DNA of 64,000 nucleotides from Tumebacillus_A lipolyticus (GTDB taxonomy: Bacteria; Bacillota; Bacilli; Tumebacillales; Tumebacillaceae), in assembly GCF_042682745.1 (NCBI RefSeq), contig NZ_JBHUIO010000005.1, positions 372,001 to 436,000 of the forward strand, read 5' to 3'. Position numbers and translations under genes: made by a program. Below are positions 1-6,621 of this stretch, one piece after another. Every line of letters begins with the position of its first letter. The first letter of the stretch is position 1. Under the pieces are notes generated by a model. The model was given only the letters and a program-made list of their open reading frames with translations, did not search any database and was not told where the DNA came from.

Positions 1-32
1 AGTCGCAGTCTGTCGAGAATTACATGTTCCAC
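1..32 (-). CDS. start of a CDS running off the window (partial)
   Basis: A GTG codon at 32..30 lies 7 nt behind a perfect AAGGAGG (46..40), and the frame stays open to the window edge, reading MEHVILDRLR. Only ten codons are visible, so no family can be assigned. It lies just downstream of the tyrosine phosphatase terminator and would be a separate unit on the same strand. The ribosome site is the only evidence. Confidence 0.35.
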   Translation of the reverse strand, partial: MEHVILDRLR

Positions 33-110
33 CGTTCCGCCTCCTTCATAGCGAACATATATTCGATACACAGGCTGATAATCCTTTTTTTGATCATTCT
101 CGCAAAAGAA

Positions 111-136
111 AAAAGACTGCCCGTCAGCAGTCTTTT
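111..136 (-). terminator. intrinsic terminator after the tyrosine phosphatase gene
   Basis: A perfect 10-bp stem (AAAAGACTGC and GCAGTCTTTT) with a 6-nt loop overlaps the phosphatase stop codon. On the minus strand it is followed by a T-rich tract. It closes the four-gene minus-strand operon that begins near 2407. Confidence 0.8.
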
Positions 137-602
137 ACAACTCGTGTTCACGGCGAATTTTTTCCAGCAGGATCTGGCAACCGTCGGTCACCATCTCGTA
201 CACCTCGTCAAAATTGCCTGTGTAATAGGGATCGGGCACGTTTTTCTCCGATTGCGCTTCCACAAGGTCGAGCAGGCGAAACACGCGGTTGCCCGCCAGA
301 GCGCCGTATCGCTTCAACCCTTCCATGTTCTCCGCGTCCATCGCCACGATGTAGTCGAAGGCGGCCACATCCTGTTGGGTGATCTGGCGCGAGTGGATTC
401 CCGCATGTGCGACGCTGTGCTCATCAAGCACCGCCAGCGTCCCGCGATGCGGACGCTCCCCAGCGTGCCATCCGCCCAAGCCGGCCGAATCGATCTCGAT
501 GCGATCCTGCAGACCAGCATCCTCCACCTGTTTGCGAAACACCGCCTCTGCCATCGGCGAGCGACAGATGTTGCCCAAGCACAAAAACAGTACAGATACC
601 AT
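135..602 (-). CDS. low-molecular-weight protein-tyrosine phosphatase
   Basis: This is a cytoplasmic LMW protein-tyrosine phosphatase that hydrolyses phosphotyrosine through a cysteinyl-phosphate intermediate. The N-terminal P-loop CLGNICRSP carries the nucleophilic Cys and the phosphate-binding Arg, and the general-acid loop DPYY lies near residue 125. The length (155 aa) is typical. An in-frame ATG at 617 overlaps the previous gene's stop, but the ATG at 602 follows GAGGGAG and gives the usual family N-terminus, so I chose it. It is last in the operon GNAT, DUF72, VOC, phosphatase. Its protein substrate cannot be told from sequence. Confidence 0.9.
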   Translation of the reverse strand: MVSVLFLCLGNICRSPMAEAVFRKQVEDAGLQDRIEIDSAGLGGWHAGERPHRGTLAVLDEHSVAHAGIHSRQITQQDVAAFDYIVAMDAENMEGLKRYGALAGNRVFRLLDLVEAQSEKNVPDPYYTGNFDEVYEMVTDGCQILLEKIRREHEL

Positions 603-613
603 GCTCTCCCTCG

Positions 614-976
614 TCATCCTTTGATCAGAAACTGATTGCCGTCGAGATCCTCAAAGATCGCAAACGTCCCCCACGGCATTTCGTTCGGCTCTTGTATGAA
701 CTTTACGCCGCGTCCGGACATCTCCTCAAACGTCTTCTTCGCATCGTCGCTGAGAAAGACGATCGAAGCTTTCTGTTGTTCCCAGTTTTCCATCATCGAT
801 TTCGGGTAGATGACCAGCGCAGATTCTGCACCTTTTGGCGCGACTTCGATCCAGCTGCCGTTCGGCCCCATCGGATGGTTGGCCTTCACTTCAAACCCTA
901 CCTGCTCTGTCCAGAACTTCAACGTCTGCTCCTGGTCGTCCACATAGACTGCCACCGTTCCAATCTTGTTGATCAT
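614..976 (-). CDS. VOC (glyoxalase/bleomycin-resistance fold) family protein
   Basis: A 120-residue single-domain VOC protein, probably forming a dimeric metal-binding barrel. The typical start is visible (KIGTVAVYVDDQEQTLKFW), and a closing F-DLDGN-F segment carries the usual metal-ligand position. Its substrate is unknown; the family includes glyoxalases, thiol transferases and antibiotic-binding proteins. It is the third gene of a four-gene minus-strand operon, 30 nt after the DUF72 gene. Three further VOC proteins occur in this window. Confidence 0.85.
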   Translation of the reverse strand: MINKIGTVAVYVDDQEQTLKFWTEQVGFEVKANHPMGPNGSWIEVAPKGAESALVIYPKSMMENWEQQKASIVFLSDDAKKTFEEMSGRGVKFIQEPNEMPWGTFAIFEDLDGNQFLIKG

Positions 977-1006
977 GCTGTTTCCTCCTCCAATTCTATC
1001 GGTTGC

Positions 1007-1846
1007 TCAATCGAACAGATGAAGCTGACCTGGCGCTTCGCCCCGATACTCGATGCCGAGCAATCGCATCAGCTCCTTGCCGTTCGGTCCTGCATCTCGT
1101 CCCGAGTTGTTGTTGAAGATCACGCATACCTCTTGCGTGGACTTCTCAAGCGCCCTCAGGTTCTCCTTCCACTCTGCGAGCTCCTCGCCGTTGTACCGAT
1201 ACAGATAGCGCACCTCTCGCCACTCGTCGCGCTCCCTGCCTTGGCTCGTCCAGCCGCTCACATTTCGGCCGTGCATGCGCACGAGGGTCAGGTCGGGATG
1301 AGTGGGATGGAGCACCGTCGGCACCGAACCTACGCCCGCTTGCGGCTCATCGCAAATCGAGTGAATCCACCCTTCTCGCTCCATAAACTGCAGCGTCCGC
1401 TCCCGCATCCCAGCGACAAACCAGCTCTGGTGCCGAAATTCGAGCGCCACGGGGAGATCCCCCATCTTTTCTTTCGTATAGCGCAGCGCATCCACATTCT
1501 GGCGGGTGCAATCAAACCACGGCGGGTATTGAAAGAGCACCATCTTCAGCTTGCCCGCCTGCAGCAGCGGCACGATCGAAGCGAGAAAGGCGTCGAACAT
1601 CGCAGTCGCATTTTCAAAAGGATTGTTCCCGCGCAGGTGACCTGTCATCCCCTGATACGCCTTGATCACAAACCCAAAGTCGGGCGGTGTCTCATCCACC
1701 CACTTCTGATAGTTGCGCGTCGGCTGTACCGCATAAAAGGAGCTCTCCGATTCGACGATCGGAAAATGTGACGAATACCTGCCGAGCGTATCCCCGCCGA
1801 CCGTCTTCGCATGCTCTTTCCAACTGGATAACCCCACTTTGATCAT
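1007..1846 (-). CDS. DUF72 (YecE family) TIM-barrel protein
   Basis: A 279-residue protein of the DUF72/YecE family. It starts with the family signature VGLSSWKEH and contains SSFYAVQP near residue 37, the conserved LEFRHQSW near residue 138, and VRMHGRN in the second half. The family has a TIM-barrel fold and no settled biochemical function. It starts 3 nt after the upstream GNAT gene's stop, so translation is probably coupled. Confidence 0.85.
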   Translation of the reverse strand: MIKVGLSSWKEHAKTVGGDTLGRYSSHFPIVESESSFYAVQPTRNYQKWVDETPPDFGFVIKAYQGMTGHLRGNNPFENATAMFDAFLASIVPLLQAGKLKMVLFQYPPWFDCTRQNVDALRYTKEKMGDLPVALEFRHQSWFVAGMRERTLQFMEREGWIHSICDEPQAGVGSVPTVLHPTHPDLTLVRMHGRNVSGWTSQGRERDEWREVRYLYRYNGEELAEWKENLRALEKSTQEVCVIFNNNSGRDAGPNGKELMRLLGIEYRGEAPGQLHLFD

Positions 1847-1849
1847 CGC

Positions 1850-2407
1850 TCAATACTCCACGCCTCTCACTTTGGCGAACACCAGCGTATCGCGAAGCTC
1901 GCCTGTCACATCGAAACTATCTCGGCGCAGCGTGCCCTCCAGCGTAAAACCTGACCGCTCCGCCACTCTGATGCTGCGCGCGTTCTCAGGGTTGGTGCGA
2001 ATCTCGATGCGGTTGGCCGCAAGCTTGCGAACCGCAAAATCGGTGATCCCCGCCACCGCTTCGGTGATCAGCCCTCTGCCTGCAAACGAGGAGCGCACCC
2101 AATAGCCGATCTCAAACTTCCGCACTTGCCAATCGATGCGATGCAGTCCACTGCAACCGACCAGTTGCCCCGTCTCCTTGTCGAACAGGTGCAACTTCAG
2201 ATCCTCCCGATCATAAAACTGCTGCCGTGCTTTGCGGATGTTCGCCTGCGTTTCGGCGAGGATCGGCTTTTGCTGCGCCCATGTCATCCAGCGCTTCAAG
2301 TCATCAAAACTTTCGCAGATCGCTTCGTACAGCATCTGCGCATCCTGATCTTTCGGCGCGCGGATCAACAAGCGCTTCGTTTCAAACTTTTCCGGTACGT
2401 ACTCCAT
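1850..2407 (-). CDS. GNAT N-acetyltransferase (RimJ/RimL-like)
   Basis: A 185-residue acetyl-CoA-dependent acetyltransferase. It opens with the RimJ/RimL pattern F-T-RLLIRAP. The region KFEIGYWVRSSFAGRGLITEAV near residues 98-119 holds motif A with the CoA pyrophosphate-binding QxxGxG/A equivalent, and NARSIRVAERSGF follows in motif B. The target may be a protein N-terminus or a small amine. It is first in its operon, with a GGTGAG site before the ATG. Confidence 0.85.
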   Translation of the reverse strand: MEYVPEKFETKRLLIRAPKDQDAQMLYEAICESFDDLKRWMTWAQQKPILAETQANIRKARQQFYDREDLKLHLFDKETGQLVGCSGLHRIDWQVRKFEIGYWVRSSFAGRGLITEAVAGITDFAVRKLAANRIEIRTNPENARSIRVAERSGFTLEGTLRRDSFDVTGELRDTLVFAKVRGVEY

Positions 2408-2525
2408 CGTCGCTCACCTGCTTCCTCCGCTACAAGCGATTCAAATTCATATCAAGTTACGACATCCACCCTGTCGAATCCTACCTTTCGCGACCGAAAA
2501 AGTGGTGGGTACGAGCAACTTAAAA

Positions 2526-2915
2526 TCAATCGACCGGGTGATACACGATGATGCCCCGCAGTCTTGCTGGCATCTCCGAAGGCGATTCCGGCAGTGTAAG
2601 CGCCCCAAACGGCGTGATCAGCAACTTGTTCCAATCTAGCTCATGGAAGAAAAAGACGATCCTCGAAGGGGAGCTGTCCTCACTTGGCTTGGTAAAAAAA
2701 TCTCCGATCACCTCGTGCCCAGTGCGATCTAGCACTTGTTCATCATAGGCGGTCTGCCAGTTCATCCGCGGCTGTGTCTCATCCTTTTGCGTGAACTGCT
2801 CCATTTGAATATCGGAAAATCGGGCATCGGCGATCACTTCCACCAATACCACGTCCACAGTCGTTTCCACCTCATATACCCCAACGAGTTCGATTTGCGG
2901 ATTGCTCATCATCAT
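2526..2915 (-). CDS. conserved-looking hypothetical protein
   Basis: A 129-residue protein I do not recognise. It has no signal peptide or membrane segment, is acidic, and alternates strand-like stretches such as IELVGVYEVE and IVFFFHELDWNKLLITPFG. Three ATG codons in a row follow GGGGGA, so the exact start is uncertain by one or two residues. It stands alone on the minus strand. The long overlapping frame on the plus strand looks like a shadow. Confidence 0.6.
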   Translation of the reverse strand: MMMSNPQIELVGVYEVETTVDVVLVEVIADARFSDIQMEQFTQKDETQPRMNWQTAYDEQVLDRTGHEVIGDFFTKPSEDSSPSRIVFFFHELDWNKLLITPFGALTLPESPSEMPARLRGIIVYHPVD

Positions 2916-3078
2916 TCCCCCATCTCACCTGCTTATCAATTCTCTTTCGATTACGATAACACAGGTTGGAAAGTTTCTCCTGCCCCATCTGCTTGCCGAC
3001 CTTCCGTCCGCGCGGTAAGCAGGTATTATCAGATGCTGTGAAGAAGAAATATTTTGAAAATGGTAAAGGAGGGGTATT

Positions 3079-3564
3079 GTGGAATCGATTAAACATCATG
3101 TCGAAGTCGCATGCTCTAAAGAAATCGCCTGGTTGGCCTGGACCGATCAGGAACGGATCGTCAAATGGTTCGCTCCTGCTGCCAACATCGAAGCGCAAGT
3201 TGGCGGTGCGTACGAACTGTTTTTTGATCCTGAACATCAGGATCGCATGGGCACCAAAGGGTGTACCGTCACCCAATTCGAGTCGATGGAGCGGCTCACC
3301 TTCACATGGAAAGGGCCAGATCAGTTTGCTGAGATCATGAATCATGACGGTCTGCTGACGACTGTGAGCGTCACCTTTTCAGCAGCTGCTGACCATACCG
3401 AAGTGGCGGTGGAGCATGCGGGCTTTGGCGAAGGCGAGGCGTGGGAACAGGCGCACGCTTGGCATCAGATGGCTTGGCAACAGGTGCTGAGCAGCCTCAA
3501 GTCGGCGATCGAATCGGGCGAAGGCGAACTGTGCTGCACACCTGAACAGGGAGCGAACGCATAA
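3079..3564 (+). CDS. SRPBCC/AHSA1-type START-like domain protein
   Basis: A 161-residue helix-grip (SRPBCC) protein of the AHSA1 type, a fold with a hydrophobic ligand cavity. It shows the family opening, with a conserved W-AWTDQERIVKWF near residue 20 and F-GGAYELFFDP following. The GTG start sits behind AAAGGAGGGG. Related Bacillales proteins have no defined ligand. It stands alone and ends in a hairpin shared with the convergent GNAT gene. A second family member is encoded at 52.5 kb. Confidence 0.8.
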   Translation: MESIKHHVEVACSKEIAWLAWTDQERIVKWFAPAANIEAQVGGAYELFFDPEHQDRMGTKGCTVTQFESMERLTFTWKGPDQFAEIMNHDGLLTTVSVTFSAAADHTEVAVEHAGFGEGEAWEQAHAWHQMAWQQVLSSLKSAIESGEGELCCTPEQGANA

Positions 3565-3566
3565 GA

Positions 3567-3590
3567 AAAGAGGGGGCACTGCCCCTCTTT
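3567..3590. terminator. bidirectional terminator between convergent genes
   Basis: The hairpin AAAGAGGGG with GCCCCTCTTT lies between the SRPBCC stop and the convergent GNAT stop, with T-rich sequence on the plus side. It probably serves both genes. Confidence 0.75.
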
Positions 3591-3620
3591 CATTTTTGGC
3601 CCAAGCGACTGACGCTTCGC

Positions 3621-4163
3621 TCAATCTTCCTCATTGACGATCGCCAAGACCTGATGATCTTCCCATCGCCCGTTGATCTTCACATTCTTTTTCGCAATCC
3701 CCTCTTTGTGAAAACCGGCGTTTTCCAAAACGCGCATCGAGCCGAGATTGTGCAACATCACGCCCGCCTCGATCCGGTGCAATTTCAATTCTTGAAACGC
3801 ATACTCGACCACCAGCCGCACCGCCTCCGTCATGTAGCCCCGTCCGTTGCACTTCTCATCCAGATAATAGCCGATAAAACAGCTTTGCAGCGGCCCGCGC
3901 AGCACTTCGGTCAACGAGATGCTCCCGACCAGCTGTTCGCTCTCCCGCTCAAAAATGCCAAACGAGTACACCTGATCTTGCGCCCGCATTTCCTTTCCTC
4001 TTTTGATCCGTTCGATCTGATGATCGAGCGTGTAGAACTCCTCCTCGCGATGGGAAAGATACTTTTGAAAAAACTCCCGATTGTTCACATTTACTTCGAG
4101 CAATGCGGCCGCATCTTCCATTTCGTACGGCCTGATCAAGATCTTGCGTCCCATTCGTTTCAT
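3621..4163 (-). CDS. GNAT N-acetyltransferase (RimJ/RimL-like)
   Basis: A 180-residue GNAT enzyme. It has the N-terminal ILIRPYEMEDA pattern, the CoA-binding segment FIGYYLDEKCNGRGYMTEAV and the motif-B pattern NLGSMRVLENAGF. The frame extends 13 codons upstream, but the ATG at 4163 follows GGGAGGG at good spacing and gives the family N-terminus. It resembles the ribosomal-protein and spermidine-type acetylases of Bacillus; the substrate is unknown. Confidence 0.85.
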   Translation of the reverse strand: MKRMGRKILIRPYEMEDAAALLEVNVNNREFFQKYLSHREEEFYTLDHQIERIKRGKEMRAQDQVYSFGIFERESEQLVGSISLTEVLRGPLQSCFIGYYLDEKCNGRGYMTEAVRLVVEYAFQELKLHRIEAGVMLHNLGSMRVLENAGFHKEGIAKKNVKINGRWEDHQVLAIVNEED

Positions 4164-4198
4164 GCTGATCCCTCCCAGTTTGTTCAAGAAAATAAAAA

Positions 4199-4227
4199 AC
4201 ACACCACAGCAAATACCTGTAGTGTGT
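4199..4227 (-). terminator. intrinsic terminator of the 47-codon small gene
   Basis: On the minus strand ACACACTACAG and CTGTGGTGTGT form an 11-bp stem with G-U pairs, followed by TTTTTTATTTT. It lies 46 nt beyond the stop of the small CDS at 4273..4416 and supports transcription of that gene. Confidence 0.75.
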
Positions 4228-4272
4228 ACGCATCCAACATTCTCCCACAGGCGGCGACCTGTGGCCTACGAT

Positions 4273-4416
4273 TCAATCACCGATCGAATCAAAGGATGGC
4301 AAGTCGCATCGATATCCGTTTTTGGACAGACTTCTCCCCTGATCGATCACATCGAAGAAAACGGCAGTCGAGTACCCAACACCTTTGGCCAAAGACTTTA
4401 ACGATCTTTTTTTCAT
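4273..4416 (-). CDS. small basic hypothetical protein (47 aa)
   Basis: A 47-codon frame with ATG at 4416, 8 nt behind GGGAGGG, and a strong terminator of its own 46 nt after the stop. It begins MKKRSLKSLAKGVGYSTAVF, a basic stretch followed by a short hydrophobic patch, and ends with an acidic tail. It resembles no family I know. The longer upstream extension of the frame lacks a ribosome site. The paired ribosome site and terminator make it likely to be expressed. Confidence 0.5.
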   Translation of the reverse strand: MKKRSLKSLAKGVGYSTAVFFDVIDQGRSLSKNGYRCDLPSFDSIGD

Positions 4417-4514
4417 CCGAGTACCCTCCCTTTCCCGATTTTCTGTCATTTTAGTTCTTTTTGAAAAGTTAGTCAACCGCTTGTTCTGCAGTGAACCGCT
4501 GCTGTCAAAAAAAG

Positions 4515-4545
4515 AAAGACTCCCTTTTCAAAAAAAGGAGCCTTT
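4515..4545 (-). terminator. intrinsic terminator of mqnB-mqnD
   Basis: On the minus strand AAAGGCTCC pairs through G-U with GGAGTCTTT across a T/A-rich inner stem and is followed by TTTTTTT. It lies 20 nt past the mqnD stop. Confidence 0.75.
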
Positions 4546-4564
4546 CCTCCGCCGTTCCAAAATG

Positions 4565-5398
4565 TCAGCGCAGTTTGGTCAGGTCGAACTGCGGCACGAG
4601 CCCTTCGGCAGCAGCCCGTCCGAGCAGCGCGGTGATCGCCCCGTACCCGTCATCGCCCAGATCGGCGGTGAATCGGTTCACGTAAAGGTCGATGTGCGCT
4701 TTGGCAACTTCGGGGGACAGCTCTTGCGCGTGCTGCAGCACATACTCGTTTGACGCCTCAGGATGTGCCCATGCGTACTCGACAGACGCGCGAGTCCAGT
4801 CGGCGATCGCCGAGAGGTCGAGCGACCGCTTGGCGACGATCGCCCCGAGCGGAATCGGCAGTCCGGTATCAGCCTCCCACCAGCTCCCCATGTCGGCGAG
4901 CATCGTCAGTCCGTAGGCACCGTAGGTGAAGCGCGCCTCGTGGATGACAAGCCCTGCGTCCACCTTGCCGTCGCGCACAGCAGGCATGATCTCATGAAAC
5001 GGAAGGATCACGATCTCGCCGACGCCGCCCGGCACGTTTTGCGCCGCCCACAGGCGGAACAGCAAGTAAGCGGTAGAGCGCTCGCTCGGGACGGCCACCC
5101 GCTTGCCAGACAGCACAGCCGGGTCGCTGACTCCCGCCTGGTTGGTCAGCACCAGCGGGCCGCAGCCGCGCCCAAGCGCGCCTCCGCAGGGCAGCAGCGC
5201 GTATTCATCCAAGACCCACGGCAGCGCCGCATAGGAGATCTTCAGCACATCCAACTCGTTCGATTCGGCTGCCAAGCTGTTGGTGATGTCGATATCCGCA
5301 TATCTGACATCAAGCTTGGGAGCGCCCGGGATCAGGCCGTGCACCCAAGCGTGAAAAACAAACGTGTCGTTCGGACACGGGGAAAAAGCGATCTTCAT
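4565..5398 (-). CDS. mqnD: 1,4-dihydroxy-6-naphthoate synthase MqnD
   Basis: A periplasmic-binding-protein-like enzyme of the futalosine menaquinone pathway. It converts cyclic dehypoxanthinyl futalosine to 1,4-dihydroxy-6-naphthoate. The family signature SPCPNDTFVFHAWVHG starts at residue 6. Also visible are DITNSLAAESNELDVLKISY near residue 38 and the IHEAR segment near residue 152. The length (277 aa) is normal. Its start overlaps the mqnB stop by 4 nt, so the pair is translationally coupled. Other mqn genes are not in the window. Confidence 0.92.
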   Translation of the reverse strand: MKIAFSPCPNDTFVFHAWVHGLIPGAPKLDVRYADIDITNSLAAESNELDVLKISYAALPWVLDEYALLPCGGALGRGCGPLVLTNQAGVSDPAVLSGKRVAVPSERSTAYLLFRLWAAQNVPGGVGEIVILPFHEIMPAVRDGKVDAGLVIHEARFTYGAYGLTMLADMGSWWEADTGLPIPLGAIVAKRSLDLSAIADWTRASVEYAWAHPEASNEYVLQHAQELSPEVAKAHIDLYVNRFTADLGDDGYGAITALLGRAAAEGLVPQFDLTKLR

Positions 5399-6072
5399 CC
5401 TAACACCTCCGCGAAAATGGCACTCGCCGCCTCAAGCGCTGCGAGCGCCTCTTTGATGCGCCATGCGCTCCGGTCGCGAGGACCGACCGGATTGGAGATG
5501 GTGCGAATCTCCAGAGCGGGTATGCCGCGATCTTGTGCTGCCAGCGCGACACCGTACCCTTCCATCGCCTCCGCCGCCGCTCCAGGCACGCGGTCGGCGA
5601 GCAGCGCAGCCGTTTCGGCGCTGCCGGTCACGGTGGAGAGGGTGAGCACAGGGCCCGCTTGTGCGGACAATCCTGCCGCTCGCAACGCTGCGGTCAGAGC
5701 GGTCACCACGCCTTGATCCACCGAAATTCGAGCGGAGCCGAAGCCCAGCTCGTCCAAACTGAGAAACCCCTCTTGGCTCTCCGCGCCGAGATCGGCGGCG
5801 ACGATCTCATCTGCCACCACCAGCGAGCCTACCTCTGCCCGCTCGGGAAAACCTCCGGCGATCCCCGCATTGATCACCAAGCGATACTCTGCCCGCATCA
5901 GCGCTTTCGCCGTGCTCACCGCAGCCGCCACCTGACCGACGCCCGCGACGCGGACGTCAAATCGGTCATCGTCGCCCAGCCCGCGCAGCACCGCCTCCCG
6001 CTCCGCCGCGACAGACGTCATGATCAAAATGCGCGGGACGATTTGCGCCGCTCTCTCCTGTTCCGCCACCAC
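5395..6072 (-). CDS. mqnB: futalosine hydrolase MqnB
   Basis: A nucleoside-phosphorylase-fold hydrolase that removes hypoxanthine from futalosine in menaquinone synthesis. It has LIMTSVAAEREAVLRGL near the N-terminus, the INAGIAGGFP loop near residue 86, and EAMEGYGVALAAQ near residue 166 with the nucleobase/ribose-binding Glu. A GTG start lies behind AAGGGG. The neighbour mqnD identifies it as futalosine hydrolase rather than the related MTA/SAH nucleosidase. Confidence 0.9.
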   Translation of the reverse strand: MVAEQERAAQIVPRILIMTSVAAEREAVLRGLGDDDRFDVRVAGVGQVAAAVSTAKALMRAEYRLVINAGIAGGFPERAEVGSLVVADEIVAADLGAESQEGFLSLDELGFGSARISVDQGVVTALTAALRAAGLSAQAGPVLTLSTVTGSAETAALLADRVPGAAAEAMEGYGVALAAQDRGIPALEIRTISNPVGPRDRSAWRIKEALAALEAASAIFAEVLG

Positions 6073-6158
6073 GATCGATCCCCTTACAGTTCGTATGTAT
6101 TCCTCTTCTCTACTATCTTACCATATCAACAGCTTTGCCCAACAAGCGATCGCCCCTC

Positions 6159-6187
6159 TTGACAGCATTTGATTACAGATGTAATAC
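6159..6187 (+). promoter_or_regulatory. promoter of the BlaI/BlaR1-type operon
   Basis: TTGACA (6159..6164), a 17-nt spacer and TAATAC (6182..6187) form a near-consensus sigma-A promoter. The first operator dyad covers the -10 side of the spacer, so a bound BlaI-type repressor would block RNA polymerase. Confidence 0.75.
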
Positions 6188-6206
6188 TCATGATACTACA
6201 CTTGTA
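6172..6206. promoter_or_regulatory. two TACA-N2-TGTA operator boxes
   Basis: The sequence ATTACA-GA-TGTAAT (6172..6185) is a perfect dyad, and a second box TACA-CT-TGTA lies at 6197..6206. TACA/TGTA half-sites are the known targets of BlaI/MecI repressors. Both lie just upstream of the BlaI-like gene, indicating autoregulation. Confidence 0.7.
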
Positions 6207-6231
6207 ATCAACCGATGTTGAGGTGATTAGA

Positions 6232-6621
6232 ATGAAGCAGCTCCCCGCCATTTCAGAAGCGGAATGGGAAGTGATGAAAGCGCTCTGGGCGAACGAGCCG
6301 CTGACTGCAGCCGAAGTGATCGAGCAGGTCGCCGAGCGGATGAACTGGAATCCGAAGACGGTGCGCACCTTGCTCAATCGGCTGGTCGTCAAAGAGGTGG
6401 TCGGCATCGAACAGGGGTCTCGCCCCTACGCCTACCATTCCTTAGTCTCGGAGGAAACCTGCCAACGAGAACAGACGCACACCTTCCTCAAACGCATTTA
6501 CAACGGTGCGTTCAAACCGCTGATGGTCAATTTTCTCCAGAGCGAGAGCCTGTCAGAAAAAGAGATCGACGAGTTGAAACAGCTGTTAGATGAGCAAAAG
6601 CGGAGCGGTGGTTCGCGATGA
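6232..6621 (+). CDS. BlaI/MecI/CopY-family transcriptional repressor
   Basis: A 129-residue winged-helix repressor. It opens with ISEAEWEVMKALW and contains the recognition-helix region NWNPKTVRTLLNRLVVKEVV near residues 40-60. The C-terminal half is the dimerisation domain that the cognate BlaR1-type protease inactivates in this family. An upstream GTG is in frame, but the ATG at 6232 follows GAGGTG and fits better. The gene overlaps the BlaR1-like gene by 4 nt. The operon carries no beta-lactamase, so the regulated target is unknown. Confidence 0.9.
   Translation: MKQLPAISEAEWEVMKALWANEPLTAAEVIEQVAERMNWNPKTVRTLLNRLVVKEVVGIEQGSRPYAYHSLVSEETCQREQTHTFLKRIYNGAFKPLMVNFLQSESLSEKEIDELKQLLDEQKRSGGSR

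Noticed and set aside
24..635. 203-codon plus-strand frame over the phosphatase gene
   Set aside because: It is antisense to a clear LMW tyrosine phosphatase and has no ribosome site. Its composition is shadow-like.
407..1771. 454-codon plus-strand frame across the VOC and DUF72 genes
   Set aside because: It covers two recognisable minus-strand genes in antisense and lacks any family features.
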